64,000 nucleotides of DNA. Origin: Leishmania infantum JPCM5 (lineage: Eukaryota; Euglenozoa; Kinetoplastea; Trypanosomatida; Trypanosomatidae). Location: contig NC_009392.2 in NCBI RefSeq assembly GCF_000002875.2, positions 418,501-482,500 of the forward strand. Direction: 5' to 3'. Positions 50,268 through 60,043 of this stretch are shown here, one piece after another (within the stretch, counting starts at the first letter, position 1; each line of letters opens with the position of its first letter). The notes under the pieces are model-generated. The model was not told where the DNA came from. It worked only from the letters and a program-made list of their open reading frames with translations, and did not search any database. The translations under genes and the position numbers were made by a program.

Positions 50268-51587
50268 TCCTCGTCCCTCAGGTGGGAGGGTGACGACCCT
50301 CGCTGCCGGCTTCTCTGTGCGTCTCTCCAGGTACACTTGCGTGCATCACTGCCGCACCCAGCCGTACGCACGCGCGCACACGCGCGTAGGCGCATGCGAA
50401 TGCGTGTAATGGGATGAAGGTGACTCGTGCCGCGTGAGGTGCAGCGTCCACTGCTGTGTGAGGGCCTGTGTGGAGGGTGGTGCAGGGCGGGAGTGGGGCG
50501 AGTGGGAGACGGCTCGGTGGCACAACGGCGTTTCTGTCGTCAGCGATGCAGCACTCCTTTCATTCCCCTGCCCCGCTCTTCATACGTGTGCTCTGTATGC
50601 CAACGGCGCCTTGCGTTGTCTGTTTCTCTGCGCGCGCACACGCAGAGATACAAGCACAGCGGTGCTCCGGCTCTCTGCCCCCCTCCGAGTTGTTCCACAT
50701 CGGCCTGTCGCTGTCCTTCTCTGCTCTGCACCTCTTGCTTCCCTTTCCTCTCCGTTTTCGAACCCGGGCTGACGGCCGCCCCGCACTGTGTGATGGGTGG
50801 CGCACGTGCGCGTGCGCGTGTGCTGGCGGAGTTTATTCGAATTTCAAGCAACGCAAGTTAAGAGAGGATGACGCGGCGCTCACCGCGCTTGGCTCCCCCT
50901 GTGTGTGTGTGTGTCTCTGTCTGCATCAGTGAGATGCTCACTGGTGCTCGCTCTCGCTCTGTCTCACCGCCAAGATGTGCGCACGCTGCTGAGTGTGCGA
51001 GTCCCTTTGCGCCCCGCCTTTTCACTCGACTGCGGCTGTCGCTCTCACGTGTAGGCACGGCTCTGGGGAAGAGCGTATGTGTGCTTGTGTGCGTGAGGAC
51101 ACCGACGTGGTGGCACGAGTCACTTGACCCTCTCTGTGCAGAGGCCCCCCTCCCCCTCACGTGCGAAGGCGCACGCATGGGGGTGCCCTGCTGCGTCTGT
51201 GCCGCTTCCTCGCTCCCCCTTCATCTTCCCCACCCTCTCCGCCCCTCCATCTCCGCGTTGCTCTGCGAGGGACCCGCTGCGCCGCTCAAGGCCGTAGCAG
51301 TGCCGCGGCGCACCCCCTCCCTTCCCCACATACACATGCGCGCATACCCCCATAGGCGCCGCGGCGTACACCCCTGAAAGAGAACCACACGCTCATACGT
51401 AGAGGAGACACACACGCGCGTGTTGGGCGCCACCCCACTGACCGACTTACCGATCTGTGTGTGCCGCGGCTGCTTCGTCTTCTCCTCGTTGCATGCCCTG
51501 CGCAGCTCACTGGCGGCTGCACCGCGCCACCACCGCTGCCGCTCCCCTATCTTTTTGCCGCGTCTTGCCTTTGCGGTGCTGGGCCGC
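50268..51587. other. 1.3-kb spacer
   Basis: GT/CA-rich and C/T-rich DNA. A small palindrome, ACGCGCG-CACA-CGCGCGT, lies at 50370-50387. A T-loop-like string at about 50756-50765 does not belong to a tRNA. No gene supported. Confidence 0.45.
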
Positions 51588-53117
51588 ATGTGGAGAGCGG
51601 AGGAGAACATCTTTGCCCGCGCGAGGCCCGCGCGGCTCGACACGCAGTACAGCAGCACGGGCGCCTGCACGACGGCGCCGCCTGCGCGCACGTTGATGCC
51701 GCCGCGGTGGTTTCACGTCCCCGGAAGCGGCGCGCGGGACGCGCAGGGGCCGCCGGAGGGCCTCGTCACGTCCACTCATCTGTCCTCCTCGCTGCTGCTG
51801 CAGCGGAGCTCGTTGCTGGACCACGGCGGTACTGCGGACGCTTCTGCACATGCGCTGGGGTGTGGCGGCCGAGACGCTGACGGGAACTGCTGGGGCATCG
51901 CTGGGCCCTCCCCCGCGATGCAGCCGCAGCAGCCTTTCGCCCCGCACGGTGGCGCGGGCACACGCGACACTCGCTCGCTGGGGAGCCTCCTCTGTCACAC
52001 CGACCTGCGTCCCACGCGCGACACGAGCGCAGACAACACGTCGCCAACAGAGGTGAGTCGCCTGCTTCGTCAGTACCGCGACGAGAACGCGCGGCTGCGC
52101 GAGCAGCTCAAGGCGAAAGAGCTGCACGAGGCACACATCATGGCGAGGCTCGAGGAGACAAGTCACAGGTGCGCACACCTGCAGCTGGCATGGCAGCGTG
52201 CCAGCGGTGACACACCGAGCTCGCTGTTGCAGAGCGCAGGCGACAAGGCGGATGCTGCGCAGAGTGTGGGCAGCCACGGTGGGGAGGCTGAAGAGACGGT
52301 GCAGTCGCGCCTCGCGCAGAAGGAGGCTGAGGTGCGCGAGCTGCAGGGACGCGTGGAGGCGTACCGGGAGGCGTTGCAGCGCTCTCGCGCCCACGCGGCG
52401 CTCTCGGAGGAGGAGCGGCGGGCAGCTGCTGCACCCGCCACCTGCGCCGCAGGCAGCGTCTCGCCCACATCGCTCCACGTGCTCCTCTTGCAGTCCCTCA
52501 ACGCCGCCGACTACCTCGTGAAGGTGTTTAACGCGCTGCAACACTGCCACTGCACGCGGCACGGAGATGCCCACGGGAGCGCCAGTGACTGCTGTCGCCG
52601 CAGCCTCCACGACTGCAAGGTGCGCTGCCTCCAGGCAGCCGTGAAGGGCGCACCCATCAGTTCCGAGCTGCTGGAGCTGGAGGATGGACCGGAGAACGAC
52701 ACGGCCGCCGCAAACATGGAAACTGCTGTCGCGGTTCGAGAGGAGCTGCTTTACTGCGAGGCGGTGGCCGTGCGCCTCGCGGCCTCCCTGCTGAGCCGCG
52801 AGAGGACTACCGACGATGACGCTGCCCCGCCTGCCACCACCACAGCCGCCGCCGCACCACCAGAGAAAGCAGCGTCACCGCCGCCCCTCTCCGCACTTGG
52901 GCCACTGACCGCGCTTGGGGTCGCCGAGCCCGTCGCTTTAGCGAAGGCGGCGGCGGCTGAAACTCACGACGACGACGACGATGAGGGCGCGGGGGAGGGC
53001 GAGAAGAGCACGGAGGAGAACGGGCAGGCCACGGTGTCGTACGTGGCTGCCGCGCGAGAGCCTCGACGCCGCCCTTCGCGATGCCGTCCCGATGTTGGCG
53101 ACTGCGAGGTGCAGTAG
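51588..53117 (+). CDS. Hypothetical coiled-coil protein
   Basis: 509 residues from ATG 51588; an open frame continues upstream to 51420 without an ATG. A coiled coil is clear at about 155-195 (EVSRLLRQYRDENARLREQL and on), and a second helical stretch lies at about 225-275 (QKEAEVRELQGRVEAYREAL). A region at about 310-400 has several Cys/His (HCHCTRHGDAH, CCRRSLHDCKVRC) that may be structural. The C-terminal 110 residues are Ala/Pro/Asp/Glu-rich, with a run of five Asp. No family was recognised; a cytoskeletal or basal-body role would be a guess. Confidence 0.65.
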   Translation: MWRAEENIFARARPARLDTQYSSTGACTTAPPARTLMPPRWFHVPGSGARDAQGPPEGLVTSTHLSSSLLLQRSSLLDHGGTADASAHALGCGGRDADGNCWGIAGPSPAMQPQQPFAPHGGAGTRDTRSLGSLLCHTDLRPTRDTSADNTSPTEVSRLLRQYRDENARLREQLKAKELHEAHIMARLEETSHRCAHLQLAWQRASGDTPSSLLQSAGDKADAAQSVGSHGGEAEETVQSRLAQKEAEVRELQGRVEAYREALQRSRAHAALSEEERRAAAAPATCAAGSVSPTSLHVLLLQSLNAADYLVKVFNALQHCHCTRHGDAHGSASDCCRRSLHDCKVRCLQAAVKGAPISSELLELEDGPENDTAAANMETAVAVREELLYCEAVAVRLAASLLSRERTTDDDAAPPATTTAAAAPPEKAASPPPLSALGPLTALGVAEPVALAKAAAAETHDDDDDEGAGEGEKSTEENGQATVSYVAAAREPRRRPSRCRPDVGDCEVQ

Positions 53118-54386
53118 TTCAGCGACAGGAACGGCTCTGGCGACAGCGGTGGCGGGTGATGGGGGCTGTTTGCACGTTTGCGCGTGCGTCGCGCACTACT
53201 GTCGAACGCCCCACTCATGCCTACGGCCCCCGTCACACATCCCCCTCTTCCCACCCCCTCTCACCGGATAGAGCACCGCACGGGATGCGTGCCGACCAGA
53301 CACATCGTAGGGGCGCCCGCTTGCCAGTTCATGCAACACGAACGGGCGACTCCTCATAGAGAAGCGTCCGCACTGCAGGATGAGCCACCTCACGCACGCG
53401 CTCTCTTTTCTCTTCTCCGTCTCTGTGCGCGTATACATGTGCGTGTGTGTGTCTCACGCAATCCTTCCCTGGGTTTCCGTCCTCTTGTGCTCTCGACCTC
53501 TACTCCTCTATGCGCCCATCGCACATGGCGCGTATTTCTTGCCACCGTTGTCCTTGCTTTCAGGAGCACCGCAGAGGGGTGGGGGGGGGCTAAAAAATGA
53601 AGGAGGAGGGTGCTGGCCCTTCCACCATCCGAAAACTGCCACAGCTTCCCCGCTCGCGACCCAGCCGCACACCGATTCGCATACAGAGACGTTATGCCGC
53701 AAGGAGGTGTTCGCAAGCTGGAGGCAGACTTGCCAGTGCGACAGACGGCGGCAGGTGAGGGAGACGAGTGAGAAGGCGGGATGGAGAAAAAGGAAGGTGG
53801 CGGGAGAGACTGAGGCAGTGGTATGAGATAGGGGCGTGCATGTGCGTGTACTGTATCCTCTGCGAAATGCTCCCCCTTCTCTCCTCCCCCGACTCCCCTC
53901 CGTCTCCGCAGTGCTGAGTGCTGGTGCGCTCTGCTGACGTCCTCACGTGTTGCGTGACTGCGGCGGCAGCGACTGCCATAAAGGTGGACGACGTGGGTAT
54001 GAGTGCATGCATGTGTTCGCGTGGCGCGGTGCCAAGCCTCTCTCGTTTAACTTTTCACCACATGTGATGCACAGGTGGTGGGCGCCTCTCTCACTCTCTG
54101 TGTCGGCGCATGCTGCTCCGCGTTGCCGCCCCCTTGCTCCTCTCCATCATCCCCTTCCCTCCTGCCATCGGACTCTCTCCCCTTGATATCACGCCGACAC
54201 CCACCCACACGCGCAATCGTGCGCTGCTCCCGTGCGCAGTCTCGCCGGTGCAGCGAAGGACCCTCTTCCCCTCACACACACATCTACGAGCTGGCCACCC
54301 ACGCAGCGCCCTGGCCTCGCGTAGTGTTTCCGTGTGCGCGTGTGTGCCCTGCACTTTGCATATGCGACTGCCCCTTTTCGTCCATC
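53118..54386. other. 1.27-kb spacer
   Basis: C/T-rich tracts (53242-53262, 53865-53900) and a G-run at 53580-53589. No gene supported. The small gene that follows begins after a C/T run (TGCCCCTTTTCGTCCATC). Confidence 0.45.
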
Positions 54387-54686
54387 ATGTCTCAGCAGCT
54401 CGCCTTCCACGACGTGTCGAACGACGCGATTCAGCACATGCAGGCCAGCGAGGCGCTGCAGAAGCACCTCGAGAATGCCCAGCTGGCGCACCGCGTGTGT
54501 GTCGCCAAGGCGCTGAAGGCGAATGAGCCGCCGGTGGAGAAGTGCGCACTGACCTGGGGCGAGGTGGTGATGCGCTACAATCAGTGGTCCGAGTACCGCC
54601 CTGCTTTCCACGATAGCGACGCGCAGAAGAGGTACTCGAAGTACTGGACCAAGAAGCGCCAGGCCGCCGACGACAGCCACCCGTAA
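54387..54686 (+). CDS. Small conserved hypothetical protein (99 residues)
   Basis: 99 residues, no TM segment. It is helical and charged, with the distinctive string TWGEVVMRYNQWSEYRPAF (about 52-70) rich in aromatics and a basic C-terminal tail (YWTKKRQAADD). Strong G/C-ending codon use like the neighbours and a clean ATG support a real gene. The open frame upstream is spacer DNA. Size and aromatic-rich core would fit a small subunit of a mitochondrial or other complex, but no family is recognised. Confidence 0.65.
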   Translation: MSQQLAFHDVSNDAIQHMQASEALQKHLENAQLAHRVCVAKALKANEPPVEKCALTWGEVVMRYNQWSEYRPAFHDSDAQKRYSKYWTKKRQAADDSHP

Positions 54687-56257
54687 CGCAAGCTGATCTG
54701 CGCTTGAGTATTTGTGTCCGCGCGCGCATGACTGTGTGAGTGGGGGATGCGGCGCATTCCCGCCCCTCTCGCTGCGGCATGCCCGAAGGCCGCGCACCCG
54801 CACACATGCGCGCTCCCCTCTGTATGCGCGCCGCTCTGCATGCGCGTGTGTGCCCGTCTGCCTGTGCGCGGGTCTTCACGGAGCTCGATGAGTTCTGCCC
54901 CGAGCGGGGCGGCGAGACTGAGGGACCACGCGTAGGAGAGAGCGCGAGGAGCCACATCGGCATCTTCTTCGGATAACTGGGAGGTGGTGGTGAGGCTTGT
55001 ACCGCCCCACTGGCGCGGAGGATGCAGGTGTGTGTGTGTGTGTGCTGTACACCTTGTCGCTCCGTGCATGTTTGCACCTCTGCGTGCGTGCGCGTGCCAC
55101 GGTGGCACGCTCCTTCAGCATTCATCATCTGCATGTGTGCCTGTCTTTTAGGAATCAGACGTTTGGTTATGGGGGCGCTGTCTCTCTTCCTCTTGTCTTC
55201 TCCGCTTTCCACCGTGCCTGCACGCACGCGCAGGCGCACGCGCAGGCGCACACGCATACGTGAGTCACACATGCTTATGCTTCTGTCTGTCCGCGTGTGT
55301 GTGTGTTGGTGTGCGCGAGTGGAGGGGGGGGTGATGGGCAACGCGAGAGAAGGCGGAGGAGAGGGGGAGGGAAGCGACTCCGTTAGGTATAGGGAGGTGA
55401 TTGTTTCACAGCGTGTCCCACCACCTGCCGCGCAGACACACAATGCCTGCGTGTGTGTGTGTGAGGCGCGTTGCTCGAGTGTGTTGGCCGCTCTCTGCGC
55501 ATTTGTGCGAGCGTGCGTGTGTATCGGGTTTCTTGGTGACGGCGTCTCTCTACACTTCACCCTTTCCCTTGTTAGTGAAGACAACGCAAAGTAAGACCGC
55601 AGCGGAAAAGGCAAAACTGCGCCGTTCAGCAGTCCCGCACTCCACCGCGCAGGTGTACCATCCGCGCCCCTGCCTGTCCCTACGTCTTGTAGGGTAGTCC
55701 GTTCCCAGCGCGCACGAGTACCTCGCCCCTCCCCTTCTTCCCTCCCACGCATACGCGCGCACGCCCAGACACACACACGCACACACACATGCCGGGCGTG
55801 TGTGGTGTGTGAAGGCCTGGGGCGTTGCCCTTGCGTGGGATTTGCCTTAGAGTGTGCGCGAGGGGTGGGTGGGAGAAGTGGTCGCCCCTACTCTCTGCCT
55901 GCGCATGCTTGCACACGTGCGCTGCACGTGTCTGCGTGTGCGTCGATGCCCTTCGCTTGATGCCACCCCAACGTTCTCCCCCCGTGGCTCTCTCTCTCCC
56001 CGCGTGTCGCCATCCGCTTTCGCACAGACTCAAGTGACGGGCGTGCAAAGGACGCGACCATCCATGCACGCCTCTCCCCATCTCTCCCCTCCGCATCGTC
56101 ACTGACAGCTCTCCTCCTTTGCCAATCACGAGAGAGGAGCGAGGCAGATAGCAGCAGCGCTGCACAGCGGCTGTGGGAGACTTTCCTTCCCCTCTCTTTA
56201 TGTTGGCGCCGCTGCCGCTGCCGCTGCCGCTGGCGTGTGTGTGCATGCGCATGTGAT
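54687..56257. other. 1.57-kb spacer
   Basis: GT/CA- and CGCA-rich low-complexity DNA throughout, for example a GCGCAGGCGCAC-type repeat at about 55223-55258. A long antisense open frame (54385-55788) is made of this low-complexity sequence and is not a gene. Confidence 0.45.
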
Positions 56258-57556
56258 ATGCCGCTCCCTCTTACGTCTTTGGCAAGAGCCATGGCCTCCC
56301 CTTGTGCGGTGGCAGGCAGCACCACTACCGGCACCGCTGTCGCCGCGGGTAACAGCAGCGGCACCGACTGCTACGTCATTGTATGGGTCGAGGGCCGAGA
56401 ACGGCCGGTGTACGCGTGCACTGCGCCTCTTCCCTCCAGTGGGTCCTCCGCGTCGTTGCCCTCGGCCGCTTCTGCCGGCGCCGCTGCTGTTCCAGCGGTG
56501 AACGTGGTGACGCTGCGGCGCTTCTTCGGCGCCCTCGTCCTTCTCTCGTCCCCGCCGCCGACGGCGAGGGCGCGGGCAGGCGGGCACTGTGCGGCGCTGT
56601 CTTGCGCCGCCTCCTTTACTCGAGAGACCGCTCCTGTGCTGTGCGCAACCCTTCCGCTGGGCTTGGTGGGCGCCTTCGGCGCGTCGCCGCCGTACTACTA
56701 CGTCGCTGTGTTGGCCCCAGGCACTGCTGCCGTGGTGGGAAACCAGCTGCTGGCCTGGCTGGCCTCCAGTGTGCTGGCAGCGCTCCATCCCGACTCGTGG
56801 GCAACGGCTGCGTTGCCGACTGGGCAGGCGTGCGGCACGGCGCTTCTATCGCTCGCCGCTGATGCACCGGACTTGTGCTCGCAACTTGCTCTGTACGGTG
56901 CTGCCGAGGTCGGCAGAGCGCGCGCCGGCGCCGCCGCGATGGAGGACTACGGCGCTCGAGAGGTGTTGGCGGACAGCGCCGGACAGTCCACCCTAGCTGC
57001 GGTGCTCCAGGAGTTCGAGCCGTGCCGTGACTCACCCGTGGCTGTTGCGATCAGCACCCTCCTCCGAAGGTGCTGGGTGCCCTTCACCGTTTCGCCCGCC
57101 ACAACCGCAGCCTCCCTGCACATCTCGCTCGCCGGCTACTTCACCCTTCCGTTCCCGTCCTGTCTCCGTGCAAGCAGTTCTGCCGCTTCACCTCCGGCGC
57201 CAACCCTCTACGCGTGCTCGGCCGGCTGCTGGGAGGCGCTGCGCCTCCTCGCCTCCTTCTGCAGCCGCCGCACACCGGATCTCCAGCAAACCAGCAGCGC
57301 GGACGCCGCGCCTCTGGCAGTTCTCCCCCTCGGTGGCAGCAGCAGCGGCGGTGCGGTGGCCCTGATTGCAGCGAGCGTCGGATACGTGCACCCAGACACG
57401 GCCCTGTACCAGGCGGTGCTTGTCCACGGCGAGCGTCCTTCCCGCGGCGGCGCTGTCAACTGCGCTGCTCCATATGTTCGCTACTTGACCACCAGCGAGG
57501 TCGCTGCCTGCGGAACTCCCTGGCATCCCGACGCACTACGCAGCGTGTGGGCATGA
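56258..57556 (+). CDS. Unrecognised Ala/Ser-rich protein
   Basis: 432 residues from ATG 56258; an alternative ATG at 56291 (context GCCATGGCC) would shorten it by 11 residues and may be preferred. The composition is very rich in Ala, Ser and Pro. Ordered-looking parts are CYVIVWVEGRERPVYACTAP (about 44-63), VVTLRRFFGALVLLSS (about 86-101) and PYYYVAVLAPGTAAVVGNQL (about 147-166). The pattern of a short beta-strand, then a hydrophobic helix, then beta-strands faintly recalls longin-type trafficking proteins. This is a weak impression, not a call. No catalytic motif seen. Its reading frame and codon bias support coding. Confidence 0.6.
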   Translation: MPLPLTSLARAMASPCAVAGSTTTGTAVAAGNSSGTDCYVIVWVEGRERPVYACTAPLPSSGSSASLPSAASAGAAAVPAVNVVTLRRFFGALVLLSSPPPTARARAGGHCAALSCAASFTRETAPVLCATLPLGLVGAFGASPPYYYVAVLAPGTAAVVGNQLLAWLASSVLAALHPDSWATAALPTGQACGTALLSLAADAPDLCSQLALYGAAEVGRARAGAAAMEDYGAREVLADSAGQSTLAAVLQEFEPCRDSPVAVAISTLLRRCWVPFTVSPATTAASLHISLAGYFTLPFPSCLRASSSAASPPAPTLYACSAGCWEALRLLASFCSRRTPDLQQTSSADAAPLAVLPLGGSSSGGAVALIAASVGYVHPDTALYQAVLVHGERPSRGGAVNCAAPYVRYLTTSEVAACGTPWHPDALRSVWA

Positions 57557-57965
57557 CGTGCTTCCTGTGGCGTATGTGCTCGTGCGTGCGTGTCTGCACA
57601 TACTTCGGATCAAACGTTCTTGCATACCAGCATGCGCGCATGTGTGCGCGATGAGCGATGCTCCGCGCACGTCTTCCTCTCCCTCTCTTGTGGGGTGTGC
57701 GCCACCCGCTTGCTCCCCGTGTCCCCGCGCATCCGTCTGCGGATGCTTCCTTGCCCTGTCTCGCTCTCTCTTCCGCCCTCCGCGTCTCACCTGGCTGCCC
57801 TCCCTCCTTCCCCATCTCGCCTGCTTCCCCCGCTCCGCCTGACAGACATACATGCGCACACGAGCACGCGCGCATATCGCGATCTACCCTACCCCCGCCT
57901 TCTTGCACTCTCTCACTCACTCGCTCTCCCTTTCCCCCTAATACCCCACTCCCTGAACAGCCACC
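57557..57965. other. 0.41-kb spacer
   Basis: Dominated by C/T tracts at about 57765-57843, ending in the predicted acceptor for the DDAH gene. No gene. Confidence 0.5.
57797..57845 (+). promoter_or_regulatory. Predicted spliced-leader acceptor for DDAH-like gene
   Basis: An almost pure pyrimidine run from about 57797 ends in CTGACAG at 57839-57845, about 120 nt before the ATG at 57966. A second C/T run at 57897-57945 may be an alternative. Pattern-based. Confidence 0.4.
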
Positions 57966-58826
57966 ATGACGAAGCTGACTGTTGTGTGCCGCGCCGTGTC
58001 GAGTGCGCTAGAAAAGCAGACGTGCGAGCTGACGTGCATCGAGCGCCAGACAATCTCGCTCGAGGCCGTGCGGAAGCAGCACAAGGCGTACGTGCAGGTG
58101 TTCAAGGAAATGATCGAGGACGGCTATGACATCGAGCTTATCGAGCTGCCGGCGCTGAACGAGCTGCCCGACTCGATGTTTGTGGAGGACGTGTCGATGA
58201 TATACAACACGTGCGCCGTGATCACGCGCCCCGGTGCGCCGTCGCGCCGGCCGGAGGTAGACCCGATTTTGGACACGGTGACGGCTCTGCGCCAGGAGAA
58301 CTACCGCATCTGTGAGCCGGGCACCGTTGACGGCGGCGACGTGCTGTACGTTGCGAACTCGAAGTACGTGTTTGTGGGCAAGTCGACACGCTCGAACGAC
58401 TCAGGGTACGAGCAGATGAAGGAGTACCTTGGCAAGCACGGGCTGGAGTGCGTGCAGTGCGTTGTGAAGAATTGTCTGCACCTGAAGTGTGCGGTGACCT
58501 TTCTGTCGGAGAGCACGCTGCTGCTGAGCCCCAAGTGGGTCGACCCGGAGATCTTCACCTCGCGCGGGTTCAAAGTGGTCGAGGTCGATTCCAATGAGCC
58601 GGCCGGCGCGAACGTGCTGAGCTTCTCCGCGGAGAAGAATGGCAAGCCGTTGCGCACGATAGTAACGGCTGCTGAGTTCCCCGGGACTGCGTCGCGCATC
58701 GAGGCGTTCGCGGCAGAGGAGACGGCGCAGGGCCGCCCGACGCGCCAGGTGGTGCTGGAGGCGGACGAGATCGCGAAGGCGGAGGGCTCGCTGACGTGCT
58801 GCTCGCTTCTGAGCTACAGCGCATAG
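57966..58826 (+). CDS. Dimethylarginine dimethylaminohydrolase-like (DDAH) amidinotransferase-fold enzyme
   Basis: 286 residues, usual length for DDAH. The guanidine-modifying fold motifs are in order: LPDSMFVEDVSMIY (about 67-80, substrate-side FVED), EPGTVDGGDVLY (about 117-128), HLKC with the catalytic His near 172, and GSLTCCS near 274-280 holding the catalytic Cys (278 or 279). DDAH hydrolyses methylated arginines to citrulline and a methylamine. In kinetoplastids, which methylate many proteins on Arg, it could recycle these products. Related arginine deiminase-type enzymes are an alternative, but the C-terminal TCCS motif favours DDAH. SIDER-like copy F lies about 785 nt downstream in sense orientation. 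Confidence 0.85.
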   Translation: MTKLTVVCRAVSSALEKQTCELTCIERQTISLEAVRKQHKAYVQVFKEMIEDGYDIELIELPALNELPDSMFVEDVSMIYNTCAVITRPGAPSRRPEVDPILDTVTALRQENYRICEPGTVDGGDVLYVANSKYVFVGKSTRSNDSGYEQMKEYLGKHGLECVQCVVKNCLHLKCAVTFLSESTLLLSPKWVDPEIFTSRGFKVVEVDSNEPAGANVLSFSAEKNGKPLRTIVTAAEFPGTASRIEAFAAEETAQGRPTRQVVLEADEIAKAEGSLTCCSLLSYSA

Positions 58827-59608
58827 GCGCCTGACCCGCGCGAGCACGTGCCTGGTGCCCCCTCCCTCCCCCACGTGTCCTCACGGCGGCGCGCCGGGGG
58901 AGGACGTTAACCCGTTTCTTTCGCCCCTCCTCTCCCAGTCGCCATGTGTGTGCATCCTGTGTGCTGCGCCTGTGCGTCCACACACGTCGTGCGCTTTCAC
59001 AAAAGTCACACGTTGCCTACGTGGCGTCGTCCAACCTGCACAGCGTAAAAGCATTTGCTGTGTGCCATGCGACCTTGCCCGTCTCTCCCCCCGGGTCGCC
59101 GCCCTCTCCCGTTCTTTTGTTGCTTTTCTCTCCCTTCTTATTCTCCGTGCTAGCGTCACTGTGTCGATGCGTGTGTGGCGGCGGCGGAGGGGAATCGCGA
59201 GACAGAGAGCTTTCATATCTGCATCGGAAAAGCACTCGGAAATGCTTTGTGCCCGCTCCTCCGTGCTCCGCCCCTCTCTCCCTCCCCTCCCCCCTCACAC
59301 GCGCGTACGCAGATGTACACGCACAAGCGCACACACCCGTCTCAGTTTTCACTGCACTGTCTATGTGTGTATGTGCGCGGTGCTCTCTCTATTGTTCCTT
59401 TCTCCGTTCTCCTCCTCGTTTCGTGCCTCTTTATTTGAGGACTCGGCTGCTTCGTGCTTTTACCTCCCTTCGTTCACGCAACACACACCGCCCCTCCCCC
59501 TCTGACTTCTCCTATCCCCCTCTCCCCACCTTCAAACGTGCACATGGACGGCGTTGCGCTCAGTGCATTTCTTTTTCCGGCCTTCTCGTGCCTGCAGTTT
59601 GAGGGCAC
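58827..59608. other. Spacer downstream of DDAH
   Basis: C/T- and GT-rich DNA (for example 59271-59293 and 59483-59528). It is probably the first part of the DDAH 3'UTR. No gene. Confidence 0.45.
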
Positions 59609-60043
59609 CCCGGTGACGGGGGGTACACCTCGGCGCGATATCGCGCGGTCCAGTACCCACGCTCTGTGTGTGGGGAGTCGCGAAGCAGCCCCGCGTCCCC
59701 TGCTGAATGCCGAACCGCTTCTGGTGGTGACAGGGCCAAGCACCTACGACGTGGGGAGGTGAGCGCGGCTTACTGCCACTGATGTCGGCGGCGGGGTCCT
59801 GGGTGGCGCTGCCTCGGAGCGACCTGCGGCTGTGAGTAGGTCTTTATCACCCATATGGTGGGCAGGGCGTCCACGTGACCCGCGCGTATCCGACCGGGCC
59901 CTCACACGGCGCACTGGTGTGTGTGGGTGTGGGGGCCGAGCCCCCCGAGGGGCGGGAACGCACCAGGCGATGGGGCGTGTGGCCGGCCGGTGGGCAGAGC
60001 GGCGCCGGCCTCGTGCACCCTGGCGGAGAATGGCCGCGCGGAA
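59609..60043 (+). mobile_element. SIDER-like element, copy F
   Basis: Matches the core of copies D and E, from the G-run and GGTACACCTCGG through the palindrome GCGCGATATCGCGC to ATGGCCGCGCGG at about 60041. It then diverges at GAAAATAGAAACG, a short A-rich end that may be the tail of the original element. Over the core it is closer to E than to D (for example CGTCCCCTGCTG and the shared CCCCGGTGACGG 5' end). Sense orientation. Confidence 0.7.

Noticed and set aside
50750..50775. tRNA T-arm-like string (TTCGAACCC)
   Set aside because: No matching acceptor stem, D-arm or anticodon arm in the surrounding 90 bases.
51420..51587. Possible N-terminal extension of the coiled-coil protein
   Set aside because: Open frame but no ATG; sequence resembles spacer. 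Start set at 51588.
54385..55788. Antisense open frame of 467 codons
   Set aside because: Made from (GT/CA)n and CGCA-type low-complexity spacer DNA; translation is Arg/Cys/Thr/His repeats.
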